Positions 1 through 13,700 of a stretch of 64,000 bases of DNA are shown piece by piece. Every line of letters starts with the position of its first letter. Within the stretch, counting starts at the first letter, position 1. The position numbers and the translations under genes were made by a program. The stretch lies in NCBI GenBank assembly GCA_008921705.1, contig VFFE01009164.1, forward strand, positions 2,656,785 through 2,720,784. The letters run 5' to 3'. This DNA comes from Burhinus oedicnemus. Lineage: Eukaryota > Chordata > Aves > Charadriiformes > Burhinidae. Below the pieces are notes generated by a model. That model did no database searches, was not told the DNA's origin, and was given only the letters and a program-made list of their open reading frames with translations.

Positions 1-1440
1 CCACTCCCTAGCCCTGTCTTTCTGCTAAGAGTTGTTCCAGCCATTTTATGGTTTCTTTTAAAAGGTAGAGAATAAAGACAAAAATAGATCTCAATTCATT
101 CATATAGGTTTCTCTTGGGCTGTGAAGAATTTAAAGGTCCGCTCACCTCACCTCTTGTTTATCTAGCAGCCTCAGGCCTCATCTACATGAAAGAGTTGCA
201 CCCATTCAACTAGATGTTAATTTACCCAATTCATTAAACTAATACAAACCCTGGAGCAAGTGGAGGGATGGACGCTCCTGTACCGTATTAAAACCAGACT
301 CCTATCGGATTGCTTTAATCTGGTGAGAAACTAAACCGAAGCAAGGAGCGCCCATGGACAGGTTTGCTCTGGTTTTACTGAACATATGGAAAAGAGCAAT
401 GCAAATCACACCAGGGAGTTCTCACTCCGCACAGCTCTGCTGTTCATTCACCTGCAGGGACCAAGTCATGACTTGAAACGAATGCCTTCCGCTCCAACCC
501 CCTGCCTCTGGTGCAAGACTTTGCTTTCCTTTCTTGCAGAAGAGAAGCAATCTGTCTCCATCTTAATGCTTTAGAAAGGATTCTTTGAGGCATTCGGATA
601 AACCTGCTTGAGTGGACAAGCTCCAGCAGATCTGAAAAGCGCTGCTGCTGCCCGCTGCCCGCTCCAGCAGCTCCTGGCAGGCAGCACAGCTGCCGGAGAG
701 CAGGCAGGGGCGAAAATGTGTCCTGGGCTGCTCAAGTCCCAGCCCAGAGCCTTCACACAAACTGCCAAGGACGGGGTGGGAACTGAGGCAGCAGGTTGTG
801 CAGGAGGTTGGTTGGAAAGCGGGCACAGAAACTTTGCTGGAAGTGCCATGACCTTCTCCACAACAAGCAGACAAGGGGGGAGCAGAAGCTTCTCGTGCCA
901 CCCCTGCAAAGTTCACCAGATCTATCCGTGCCCTTGATCCTGGCCTCAAGCTCAGCTATTTGGCCGAGATCTGGAATCACCGAAAAAATGGCCAGGAGCC
1001 TTCAACATACACTGGGCTGCTGTAAGCCTCTCTCTTGCACTGGAGTGCATCGTGGAGGTCTCATACCTCTTACCCAACGCAGGAGCTCTGTTTCAGGTCT
1101 TGACTTCATGGCCAGTATCCCTGCAGATAGGAATAAAGTCATAACAGTGTTCTGTACCATGGTAATGGGGGCTAAATAAGAAGCCAGGTAGAATATAGCT
1201 CACCTGAAAAAAATGTGATGCCAGTGGGAGCCAAAAAAAGGAAAAAGAAGTGCAAGGAACACCACCCCAAGGCCCCAAGCAAAGTCACTATTCAATGAAA
1301 ACAGTCCCAAAAAGGAAAGAGGGGAGGGATGGGACTGGAGCATTTCTGCTATACAGCTCTGCCCTCCTTGCAGTGGTTGGAAAGGACTAATCACCTGTTG
1401 TCAATATCTAATGGGGATTATAGAGAACATGAAGCCAGAC
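1..1440. other. Non-coding stretch, no gene recognised
   Basis: I see no exon of a known family here. A moderately GC-rich patch at about 600-940 opens short reading frames on both strands, but none has recognisable motifs. In other vertebrates FAM53A lies on this side of SLBP, so this could be its intron, UTR or flank; nothing in the sequence shows that. Confidence 0.5.
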
Positions 1441-1444
1441 TGCT

Positions 1445-1722
1445 CGCACAGGTGTCTAGTGAGAGGATGAGAGGCAACAGATCCAAGCTGCATCAATGAC
1501 ATTCCAATGGATAATAAGAAAAAAATACTTCACAATGAGGGTGGTTAAATGTGAGGCCAGAGAGATGGTGGTATCTCCATCCGTGGAGATACTCAAAACT
1601 AAACCAGATGAGGCCCTGAGCAACCTGATCTAATGTTGAAGCTATCTGTCTTTTGAATGGGGAGGAAGTTTGACCTGATAGTTTTAAGTCCCTGCTGACC
1701 TAAATTATTCTGTTTTATTCAA
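1445..1722 (+). repeat. Old CR1 LINE 3' fragment
   Basis: The stretch follows the CR1 3' end consensus: a degraded TTCTTCAC-like block (1529-1550), a GAGGGTGGTTAA block, a 'CATCC..GGAGATACTCAAAACT' block and GGCCCTGAGCAACCTGATCTA (about 1610-1632). It ends in a decayed ATTCT repeat near 1710-1722. It is strongly diverged and has no open frame, so it is a fossil insertion. Confidence 0.75.
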
Positions 1723-4700
1723 GGAAAATATGGCAGAAATTGCATATTTGAAGCCAGCTTCCCCCACGTTCTGAAGACCGGGGCTATCACACAGGTAGTA
1801 AATTCACCTGGCTATTACCCAGGTGTTTACTCTTCCTGAAGAGAGAAGGCAAAAAGAAACTAAGAGAGCCAAGTGTCTGCAAAATGGTGCCAATCACCGC
1901 AGTGCAATTCCATAGAGTAACACAGAAGATCTTCCATGAAGAAGGTGCAAGTGGGAAAGTGGAAGCCTACAGTGAAAGCTCCTCAGCAGCTACCTACCTG
2001 CTGAGTGGGCTACACTGAGATGTCTTGGCTCCGGGGGCCCCATCTAGGCTAGGGAAGTTGCTAAAACGTTTGCTGATAATATCAGTTGGCTTCCCCGTGC
2101 GTTGGTAGGCACTGGGAGTCTGGGTGTAGGTGGGTGCTGGCTGGTTCTGGCACTTCAAAGCTATGACAGCGAGACGTGCTCTGAGCAGCACCACACCATG
2201 GTGCATAGACCTCTGGCAGCAGCCACGACTCCTAAATTTCCATCATTCCGAGTATTCAAGGCAGGAAGGGAAAGAGAGTCACTGTTAATATAGGCAAAAC
2301 CCCTTAGCACGCGTAGGTAGGGGTGGTGTAACTATAACAAGATTCTCGTTATTTAAAGGGGGGAAAAAAGATAAAAGAAGGAATGGTTTTGCAAAAGATA
2401 CACAGATGTTACCAATATTTGAATATTTTTACCTTTTTTGGTTTTGTTTCCAGATACAGATATGTATTTCAGGAAAAACACTTGAAACTGTTGTTTACAC
2501 AAAATTTCCAGCATAGTGGAGAAATCCCGGTGTTTTCTGCTAGATTTGTTTTTATATTACTATGGTTCTTTTCATCCAAGGACGTCAAATTATTATGCCA
2601 AAGTTTTCATGGATTCAAATAAATTTGCAGAAGGAAAGTGTGTCAAGGGCCATGAAACACAAAAGCATGATCTCTAACTCAGGAAGCCTTTAAGCCACAG
2701 ATAGCTGGAAGCTAGGAGAGCATACCAGAGAAATCTCAGAATGTACTTCTGTCCTTACCTTCTTTTCTAGCACCCAGCAGAGACAGGATATTGGCCACGT
2801 GCTATCATCATGTTCTTAACAAGCTCCTTACATCTTTGGTCAGAGGAAAGTGATGATGGTTACTCTCAATTTCACTCATCCACTCACCCTAGGGACTGAC
2901 CTTTGCAGTTTGTCCATACTACAGCACCTTCAACTTGCACAGACTGAGGGTACAAACTCCCCCTTTCTCCCCACCCCTCCCTCACGCTGACCCTTTGCTG
3001 CGTTGGTTCAGACCCCTTTGAGATGCAAACTCTTTTTTACTCTCCGTGTGGTTTTCTGCCTGCTTAACGAGTTGATTCAACGTGTGCCAGAGCTGGCCCA
3101 AGGGAGAGGAAGGGAAAGTACAGCTGGAAGCAGAAGGAAGAAGAGCAAGATTTTCCCTCGCCACGACAAGCTGTTAGATTTGCTTTTGCCGTAACAGAAC
3201 TTCTGCCTTCGGGCACAGCTCCACCCGACCGGAAGATCTTCAGTGCATCTCCAGTGTACTCTCTCAGCCTCCTGGTCCTTCTAAATTTTTGCACTGGCTG
3301 TGGCTCTTTGTGTGACCTTCACTGAACTAAACCAACTGACTGATCTACGAATTATTTGGCTTACAAAGGAGCCTGGCAACTACAAGAGACGGTACAAAAT
3401 AAGTAGCAGGACCATGTGGTTGGCTGGAGATAAAAGGAGAGGGGGAACAGTGGGAGAAAACAAGGTCCTCCCTTTCAGCAGCAGTGAGTTGTTAAACTGC
3501 TTATACATAACTTCATCTCCATCTGTCTTTTGGGTATTTTCCCCTTACAAGGGCCAGGATCTTGGCACAACAGCCCCAAAATCACTTGCCATTAACAAAG
3601 CAGCAGCAGTCTTCACACAAAACTGCATCAGATCTTCCAGGCTTGAAAATTTCTCACACAAGCTGGAGAAGGGAGGCCACATGTACTTCCTCCAGGCACA
3701 AGGCTGGTCTGAGTACCATTTAACACTTTCTCATTTGCTCGGGATGGGGGAAGCTGTCCCACAAAAGAGATGAGATATGGCAGGGAAGGGCTGGTGCATC
3801 ACAAATGGACATTAAGTCACGGCAGCATTGCCAACCTTAATACTTCTGAACTGCTGCACTTGCAAGAGCCTAAACCATGGCTCGGGCAAGAAAAGAAGAA
3901 AAAACATTTCCTTCTATAATATTTACTGCATAGAGATTCCAAGGGGCAAAGCACCAGAAATAGGTTATTAATAAACAGCTTGCAGACTTAACGTGCAAAA
4001 TCTTCTGTTTGGTGCATCTGTTAGATGAGTTTGTGGTCTCAGTACAACTCCCACACAGTAAGGAGCTTACAGTGTCTTCCAGTGTTCCACGCCCATGGTG
4101 GATTGAAGGAGACGTAATTGGTGTAAAGTACCACAAGAAAGAAGAGCATCTTTAGGAAGAGTTTTCTTCATAGTAAAGATACTGAAACACTGGAAATGAT
4201 CCACTGGAGAGGTTTCAGAACCTCAGAGATGCATCTGGGGTTAGGAAGAGTTCTGGCAATGTGATGGGTGAAGCTGATCCTACCTTGGGCAAGGGCATTG
4301 TCTTGAGGTCTCTTCCAATCTTAAATGATGTTGGGCATTTCTTAGACCTTGTGTCAGCTGTTGAATTTGACTCACCTCTTCCACCGCACTCCACAAAACA
4401 GATGTGGTTATAAATTATAGCCAGATTAGAAGGATCAGTGGAGTATAAGAATGCAAGAACAACTAACAGATTTTAAACTCTGTTCGGCTGTGACTTACGT
4501 AAACAATTTTCAAGTGGCTGTGACCTTCAGCACAACACAGTCCTAAGTGGTTGTGCAACATGAACAGAAAATGAGTCTGCTCTGCTGCATTTCTTTGACA
4601 ATACAACTGCAAAGGATGGAGGAGCAAGTTCCCAGAGATCTCACAGAGCTTTCCAAAAGTCTTTTGATAATTGCTGTGAGATGCCTCACAGACACCCTAA

Positions 4701-7700
4701 TCTTGCCCCTAGCTGTTCATGGAAGACGCTAAAGACAATCCAATTACAACTGTAGATGCAAGAATTCAAATCTGACCACCCACCAGGCTGGGTGCCTGAG
4801 GAAGGCCCTATGTTCAGAAACGATATTCAGCAAGTGCACAAGAAAAGAAGCCCAGCACAATTAACACACTGCCGTAGTCTAGAATAAGAAATCAGATAGA
4901 GGCAGAAAATGTGATATAATACAACTTGAATTGCTTCTCTGTCACAGGCGGTGTTTGTGGCCTTGCCAAACACCTAATCCGGGAGCCACTTGAAGTCAGT
5001 GGGAGGTTTCCATTTACTGCAGCAGATCTTATATCAGACAAATTATCTATAGAGCATTTATATATGAGTATCTTTCAGCCCCCAGAGTCCATTGAACTAG
5101 CTACCTGGTCACATTCATACAAGTGCTGAAGTTATTTTCTAGTATGAGGTCTGGGCATAGTTGAGGGGAGAGGGTGCTTAGAGAAGAAATCGTAATGAAA
5201 TTATTTTTAAAAGTATAAAAGTGATCCTCCTATTGCCAAGGAAACTTCATGATTTTTCATACTCCATTGGTCTGAAGGCCAGTTTCTATTTGCTCAGAAA
5301 GCGTTGCAGAAAGTTGACAGAAGTTTTAAGAAATTATACTGAAATGGGTAGCATAGTTGTCACTGGGCTTGTCTCTTGTTTGGTTAACGAGATTAGCACT
5401 CAGGCAGTGGTAAGCCTTTGATGTTGAAGAGACACTTTTCTTCAGATTTCTACACACAAGAGACCTCCCAGTATTTTATGTCTGCTCCATTACATACCCT
5501 CACCCCAATACAAGAGATTAAATCTTTGAACACAGAAGATGAAGTATTTTTCAATTGTATTTAACATATGGTGCAGCAGTATGGATTACTCACAGCTGTA
5601 AAATAAAGAAAATAAGTGAGAATATAAACAGTTTCTTCCAGTCAGCCTACACATGCTGACAGAAGAAACAAGAACATGTATCTCATCTTGTTTGGACAGC
5701 ATGGGAAAGATGGGGGGGGAACAGCCAGAGCAGCTGCAAATTACTATGTCTGTTTCAAATTCAGAACAAATCATCTTCTTGCTGTAATTCCTGACAAATA
5801 ATTTTCTTGTCCAACAATTTTTAGGTTGATCCCGTAGGACTGCTGGGATAATCATCCTGACACTGCAGATAACAGGATTGTGATCATAAATCTTAAGATT
5901 CAAGTACATTCACCATGGTTGAGTGACCACCAGCATTTTAAGAGAATGAGAATATTTTTCCCCTGAAAAGACAACAGCACGAAGGGCACATATGCAGAAA
6001 GTGAAGCCTCTGAATTATAGAACAATGCATCATTTTTATTTTCAATTTGCCACGTGCTCCTTATCATTTCACCCACATTCTGCCCACTAATCAAGGCAAG
6101 AAGGCTTGGCTGGTGCAACTGGTTCTGGACAGATCTATTTGTGGCTGTTGCTATTGCAGCAACAGCAAAAAAGCCTTTTTTATAGAAGAATCTAGGCTCT
6201 GTCCCAGAATGTGACTTATTCTGAGAACAATTATTTTTGTCTACAGAGTGAAAGAACCTTTACTCCAGACTGGCCTTGTGCAGAGCTATTCCAGTCATGT
6301 ATGTGTAAATGATGAAGGGAACCACGCCTGTTCTCATTATTTGGCCCTGGTTCGTACAATTCTGCCTTTTCCCCACGGAAGAGGAGAAATCAGGTATTTA
6401 AGCAATATTAATATTACAGAACTACAGAGCTGTTGTTTTCTTTAGGCACAGTGAATTTTGCCTTTTGAAGCTGGTTTGTCTTCTGCGAGCAAAATGAGAA
6501 AAAATGCAAAATCGCACGGAGTTGTTTATCAATATAAAACATTCAGCTGATGAGATGCACTAATGCACAGCCAAACCCTGATAACGGCCCGGCTGACTCA
6601 TATATAAGCCACTACCTTACTCCACGGGTTTTATATGTGAGTGCATTCAAATCCTTGACAATACCTACAGTTTGAGCCAATTCTACAGTCAACCACAGTC
6701 CTACATATCCATGGCGATCAAAAACATGATCACCTTCCAAAATGTGAGGAATTTGACATTAACAAAGGCATGCTACACCCTGCCAGGCAATATACTAACC
6801 TAGCAGACATGCCACATTGGGTCACTTGCAAACTAGCAGCAACCCAGGGCAAGCACGTTAATTGAGATACTGCTGTGCAAAGGAGAAGGAGAAGTCTGGA
6901 GTTACTTGCTACCCCAAGGACCTCTCCAGCAACCAGCAGCTTCTCCTTAAATAGCTGTCACATATTGCGCATAATTCTCTTTTACTAGAAATACGTGGTA
7001 GGTCTTGTAATTTCTGTCCTAATGTTGCAAAGCAAAAAAAAATGTTGCCCCTACTGCACTCTGTGTACTCGAATCACTGATTGTCATCCTCAGGCCACGG
7101 GAGATACCCTCTTTAGAAGAACGCAAACCGCAACTGAGCTAAAAACCAGAAGCGGTGGAAGTAAATGACTCCGGAAAAACGAGAGCAAGGATGTATGCTG
7201 GACTGCAGTCTTGGCCAATGGGGTCTAACAAGGGGTCCCCTTTGCTTCCATTTTCCCTGTGCTGCAGGTAGCCTGGTAAAGCAAACAGACCTCTACAAAC
7301 AAAGCACCGCTGCTTCCCAGGATGCCCAAGACTTTCTGGAAAAAGTTGGTTAAGTCAGTGAGTAAACAGTTTGGTTCAGATTGCAACGAAAGTGACTTGG
7401 AGTACAGTGAAAGCTTCTTTCCTTCTTTCTTTCCAATTGCAAAGCTCATGCGACAGGACCCTTATGCTCTTGCTGCGTGATTTATATATTCCGTGTGCGT
7501 GGGAGTGAGTGCTCAGGGATTTGGGAAGGGAGGGGGAAGGGGGAAGAGTCCAAACAAGACATTTAAATGCAATTCCTTTGATGGTGCAGCTGTGAGAGGG
7601 CAACTATCTGAGACTATTTTGCTATGATATTTCAGAGGCTGCACGGTTTCACTGTCCTTTATTAAATATGCTTCGGGAGCAGCACAGCAATCATGTTTCC

Positions 7701-10700
7701 ACAGCCAGCCTCTCCTCGAGTCATCTCTCCTGTCTGCAGAGCAGATCTGTTCTACATTCATACACCACACCAACCCATGCTTCATTTTCCACCTTTCCTG
7801 TGACCCCATCTGTTTCCCACCTTCTCTCCTGAACTTTGCATACAAGAAGAATTTCCTAAACGGTGCGAACAAGAAAAGTACGAATGAGCCCTGTCTGCTT
7901 TGTGAAAAAACTGCATGATAGCCCCTAAATGAGAAAGATGAGTCAGGGCGTTACGCCTGGGAGCGGGGCAGCCTGCTGCCTGGTTCGTTCCTTTATGTGC
8001 CTGTACACTCCTTTACGTTGCGCCTGACAAGTGCACCACTTAATCCTGGTCTCCACAGTGGAAGAGGCACAGAGCAGAGACGCCCCAGCTAAGGGCGATC
8101 CAGCAGCGTCGGGAATTGTGGCAGTATAGCCGGATAATGCAGCCGTACTGCTGCCGGTGCAAGCAGTTCTGTGCATGGCGCTACGCTGAACGACTCGTCC
8201 AAGAGCGCAGATCACTGCCAACTTCAGCGTGTCCATGCCATGCTTCTGCACAGAGTAGGTATCTCCCTACCTGCCCTATCAAATAGGCTGGAAATACCCG
8301 TCCCGTCAGACAGGAACAAGGGCAGTAAGCGACTTTAGAGGGGATGTCTTCAGAAGAAAACACACTGCAAGGCAGCCCTCTTTGCTTCAGTGTTCACTTC
8401 CATGAACCTGCAACCCTTAGCTCACAAACTATTCGGCCCTTTCTCTCTAACGTTGGTTAAACCAGTAGCTAAGGTGACAAATTCAGGAGTGCTGCAGGGC
8501 CAGGCTCATGTCAGTGGACTGCAGTTTCTCGGATAAATGACCACAGGCGAGGCCAGGAATCGGCTACCTGCAGTGTTACGCTGGTTTATTGCAATGGAAA
8601 TGGAGGGTGGGGGGAGGCAGGGGAGGTTTTGCAGTTCTCTTTTCAGTTTTGCCCCAAAGGCTTTTCAAGCTGATGCGCAGAAATCACTCTTCTAGAAGGA
8701 ATATGATAGTTGAGCCTTTCCTGATAGGGCGGAACCATTCAGAAACATAGCAAAGAAACACCAGGAGGCAGCAAAAAAGTATCTCCTCGACCACTAGCAC
8801 CTCTAACAAGCAGCGGTGTGACACGTACAGAGTAAAATTTAAATGCCCTCCCTCCCAAACCATTTGTTCTCATCTTCTTAGCCTAGCACCTGGCTCCCCG
8901 GCTAAGCTCCCCAGTACCTCTGCACACTTGTATTTGCATCATTACTCCCAGGTCTGCGAAAACAAGAAACTTCTGTCGCACTCCAAACTGCATCTAATAG
9001 CCTCTAGAAAGGGGGGCGCGTGGGGAGGGAAAGTGTTACCTAGGAGCTTCAGGATTTTCTCCGATAGACTTGGTTCATTTTCTCTGAAGCTTCTGTGTTT
9101 TCTTTTTTCCCCTTTCACCCCGCTTCTCTCAATGGTCTAGTGCCCTCAGAGAGTCCAGGAGCAGACACCAGCTGGCCCTAGCAAAGGCCACATCCCCCAC
9201 TGCCTGTGTTGTTCTCTCCAGCTCAGCTATATGGATCCCTTAATTGCATGCATGTCTTTCAGGCTATTCTCCATGCATGAGCTGTCAGCAAAACCTTGCT
9301 GGAAACACTGGAATTTCACATTTTTCATGGAGATTTTCCATATCAAATGGGCAGTTTTACATTTTCCATGAAATTCCTAATGACTACAAAAAAAATACAA
9401 CCCCAGTGTTTGGAAGGACTTGCTCAGCTTGCCTTCAGGCACCGTTTGAGCGTTTAATGCATGTGTGTGAATTTACTTAGCATATCATTTCAGGGATAGG
9501 ATTGGAATATTTTTTTCGTTGTTGTTGCAGATGACAGGAGAGAAGCACGCATTCATCCATTCATTCATAAACTCAACTTGTGGCACTGCACGCTGGGGAA
9601 GGGATCTTTCGCATCGTTTTTAAAACAGAGAGAGTGCAAAGCCCTGTCAACTGACAATATCCATCCAAGCTGTCATTGCCAATCACTTGAATGGACTGCA
9701 GCAGAGAGTATTTTCCACAATGAGATACCAATGGGGGTGACCATTAGGTCAGGAATCTTATTTTCTCAGCTCACCAACCCCTGCAAATAAATTCTCACCA
9801 AAAGGAGAGAAAAGCCTCATTGATTTGACAAGCGATCAGACACTGCAGTTGTCATTTTCCCAGCAGTTGCTAGCATATTTTTGCCTGGTGCATGAGATAT
9901 GAATTTCCAGACTTAACCTATCAAGCTCTTAAAGGGATCATCCCTTTTTCATCTGCATCCTTGTGAAAAGTAGAACTCACAGCAATAAGACTCTGAAAGC
10001 AAGCTATGCTTTAATATACTACGAGCTGATTTACAACAAAGTTCACGTAGAGGATCTACTTTGCTGTTAATAGTCAGACATACTTATTTGACCTGCAAGA
10101 ATGTGGGGGTTTTCCCCCTTGAATACCCATTTTAATTTGTAAAACACATCTTTACAAAGTTTGTTTTTCTTTGTGAATGCATCAAAACCAAACCAAGAGA
10201 GGCTATGAAAGCAAGAAAAACTGCATTCTTCAGTGAAAGAATTCTGTCACATTTTCAGGTCTGTGTGTTCTTCGACACATACATTGGGTTTTCCTAACTT
10301 TTTAAAATGCTGCACTGCTGTAAAAAAACAAAAAAAATTTATGCTGAATTCCAGCAAAGGGCCTAAATTCTACTCCTTGTTCTAATGAAATCAGATTGGT
10401 AATGGAAGACAAAGTATATCTTACACCATGCTACCCAAAATCCACTTCACCTCTAAGAATTATAGCTTGAAAATTCATGTTAGATTTGTTTGGGAGTTTT
10501 TGGAGGGAATATCTTAGCATCATCCAAAATTTATTCATTTACTGATGTAAAAACATAGACCTTGCTGACATTTTTACAGGGAGGTTCTTTGCGTATATTT
10601 TCTGACCACAAGGACTGCCTGGTCCCTCGCTGAAGAACAGTCAAGGGCCTGCAGGGATGCGAGTCCTTGGTTTAACTGCCTTCTTCACAGCAGGCATAGC

Positions 10701-13700
10701 AAAGATCCGAATCCAAGTTCCCCAGAGTGACATCTTCGCTTTTTTCATTAAAAGCAAAAGTTTGGTATATAGAAATTTTTCACAGCATGAGAAGCTTGTC
10801 CGTGTCCAGTTCTAGACACTTTCTAGACCTGCTTGAATACAACTACTTCAACCAGCCCATATTATGGTTTGCAAAACCTATAATTCCATCCTGCCATCCT
10901 TTATTTAATTCCCAATAATAAAACTGCATTAGGTCTCGCTTAATCTGTGGCATGATTATTATTTAGAGAAATAACAGCATCCACTAATACTGGAAGCACT
11001 TATGTCAACATTTCAGTAGATTTTAAAAATATTACATATGTAAAAAAATATTTTCATCCCAATAATTAATGTATCTATATTTACTCTTGGGAGGAGAAAC
11101 TGACCAAGTCAGAATGCTTCTTTATATACATATTCTAAAGACTGGTCAGAATGCCATTAAAAATAGATTGAGTTAAGTAAAGCCTCACCTCTGTGCTTTA
11201 CACTGCACACCATCCTTGGTCTAGCATAAAGATCGTTCCTGCCAATTTAGTTTGTCCAATAAGAATGGGGGGAAGCAGTTTTATGATCAAATGTCACTAG
11301 AATTGTAATTGATTATTTTGGTAAACTGACAGTTTGCTAGACTTAATATCAAATGCTTTTAAGCATCTTCAGACCATTCTTTGTTAGTACTGTATATTTT
11401 CCTACTAGTCTTATCTTTGGAGTACATTGTTCCAGAAATTCTAGCAGCATATAGAGGCATGAGTCTGCTTCCAGATAAGCCTGGCTGGCTTAAAATTTCT
11501 TCTTTTTTTCATGCCAGATAAGTGCTAAGTGCTGGGGACCACCAGAATGTCATTTTATTCCTTATACATCTATTGATTCTAGCTTTGCCATATCCTTGCG
11601 TACAATGTTCAGCTACTCGGGCTACAAGCAGTCTCTAGGTCGGACTGACTTTCTTTCAATTCTCTTTTTCTAGCGTTCTTTCCTCTGTGCTCTGTATGTG
11701 ATAACCCTACCAACACATTCTTTTCAGTTGCTGCTAATTCCCTGCTTTGATTTCACACCCAACACTCCAACTACGATGTATAATTTTAATTCAGATGGCA
11801 GTGATTTTAGAGCACTGAGGATTTAGTAGGTATAAAAGACAAACACATTCTAACAAACATCCAAGAATACGGATTCACTGCTCAAGAATATTCTGAAAAT
11901 AGTTAACTGTGGATAAAATCCTGAAATTATTTTTCCCTGGGAAATCTCAAACCCTCAGGAAAAAGAATTAGTTTTCTCTATTCTTTACAAAAGTAAAAAA
12001 AAAAAGGTGTCATCTTCAAGCAATTTAAATAAGCATTTTCAGATACTTCCGCTGTATAGCACTAAGGATTTTAAATGCAAGCAGGCTAGTACTATCTGTC
12101 AGGAGGACTTTTTCCCCCCCTGAAGTCCATTTTTTCTGTCTGCTGTTAAGTTACCATTATCTTCCATTCCCTGTAATAATGGGCTTAAGATCAAGTGAAA
12201 CTGGAAATGGAAAGAACAGTGAAAGATGACAGACTTGAAGGGGTTTTATTGGAACTATGGGTTGCTCCTAAGGTCAGAATCAGTAAGTATAATTAGATTC
12301 CTGGCATTTACAACAAATGTAAAGCAACTCTGAGATCTCTTTTGTGTGCGTGTAATTAAACATGCACTTTTACTGCCCTCTGCAGTATTGCAAAGTGACT
12401 TTGATTTTAGCACATGAAAGCTGATTGAAAGACCACGCGCAAATCTTCATCTTTATATTGCACTCATATTTCTGAAAACGAAGCACTTTTCAGAAAAAAT
12501 GGAATAATCCCTTTCTAAAGAAACACAAAAGGGAACGTTGTTTTTGCTAATAAGCAGAGCCATTTCAGTACCTCCCAGGAACTTTCTCAATAGAAACTTG
12601 AATAGATGGAAAGCTCCCAGCGTAGACAGCTGAACCCCAGTTTAACCCACAAATTAAGTTCCAACTTTCCCCTTAAAATTAAGTTATTTCTTAAGTGTAT
12701 GAATTGGCAGTTTTTGGATAAATTAGTTTGTTCTTATGCTTAAACACAATCTAAGGGAGGTAAGTGGCAAGCTCAAAGATTAAATAACACCGGTAATCCA
12801 AAACCACAGTGGGGGCCAGAAGTGAGAGATGCTATATTGCAATTCCTTGAATGTTTTGTATTTAAGTGCTACCCAGATGCCACAAAATTAAATACTACAC
12901 GTATAATTCTGCTCACAATACTGCTATCTCTCCTAACCAATTTAAGTATATACACTACATCCTAACTACACCATTTTCTTTGAAAATAAAATGGACTTTT
13001 GACACTTCCCAAAGTATATTCAGTCTCTTAACTATTTATATATAGTATTTTGCCAAAATTATCCCTTTTTGTCAGGAAGCACTAAAAAAGTTAGTTTTAA
13101 ACACATTTTGAGAAACCATTTAGAAGAAGACAACACAGAATAACTACCAGTAAGTTATAATTCTTTCAAAAGGGCTCTTTTACCAGTCCAGTTTTGATAA
13201 ATGCTTGAACTCCCGGCAGACTTCCACAGAGATCCATACCCAAGCATACATAGTTGCCCTGTGCATGCCGTGCCTCTCCACAGGGGTTTTATCTGCATTA
13301 GCAACATAATCCTGAAAATAAATTTAGTAAGTACATGCATAATCAAGATGTTGTTTGAATGGTATTTTTGACTTAAAAATGGATTCATGGAACAAAGATA
13401 GTTTTAGCTTGGCTTCCTTAAAGAGGCTTAAATCGCTGTACTGTCAAGTCTTTTTCAAAACATCTGTCCTGCCCCCTCTACTTTTTGAACTAGCTTTCCA
13501 GGTATTTAGCAAAAAGATATATATGTTCCTTTAAGTGACAACAGCTAAGCAATGAAGGAAGACTCAATTAATGCCCAAGTGAAGGAAAATTTGGGCAGCT
13601 TAGCTCTTAAACATTCTGCTTGCCATCCTATCGGCACATGTATACCAACTATCCAGTCAAAACAGATGGAGCTTTAAATTAGCCATAGCTGAGACTACTG

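Noticed and set aside
563..1179. Frames of 110-130 codons on both strands near the left end
   Set aside because: No recognisable domain, no splice context and low-complexity composition. I could not link them to FAM53A.
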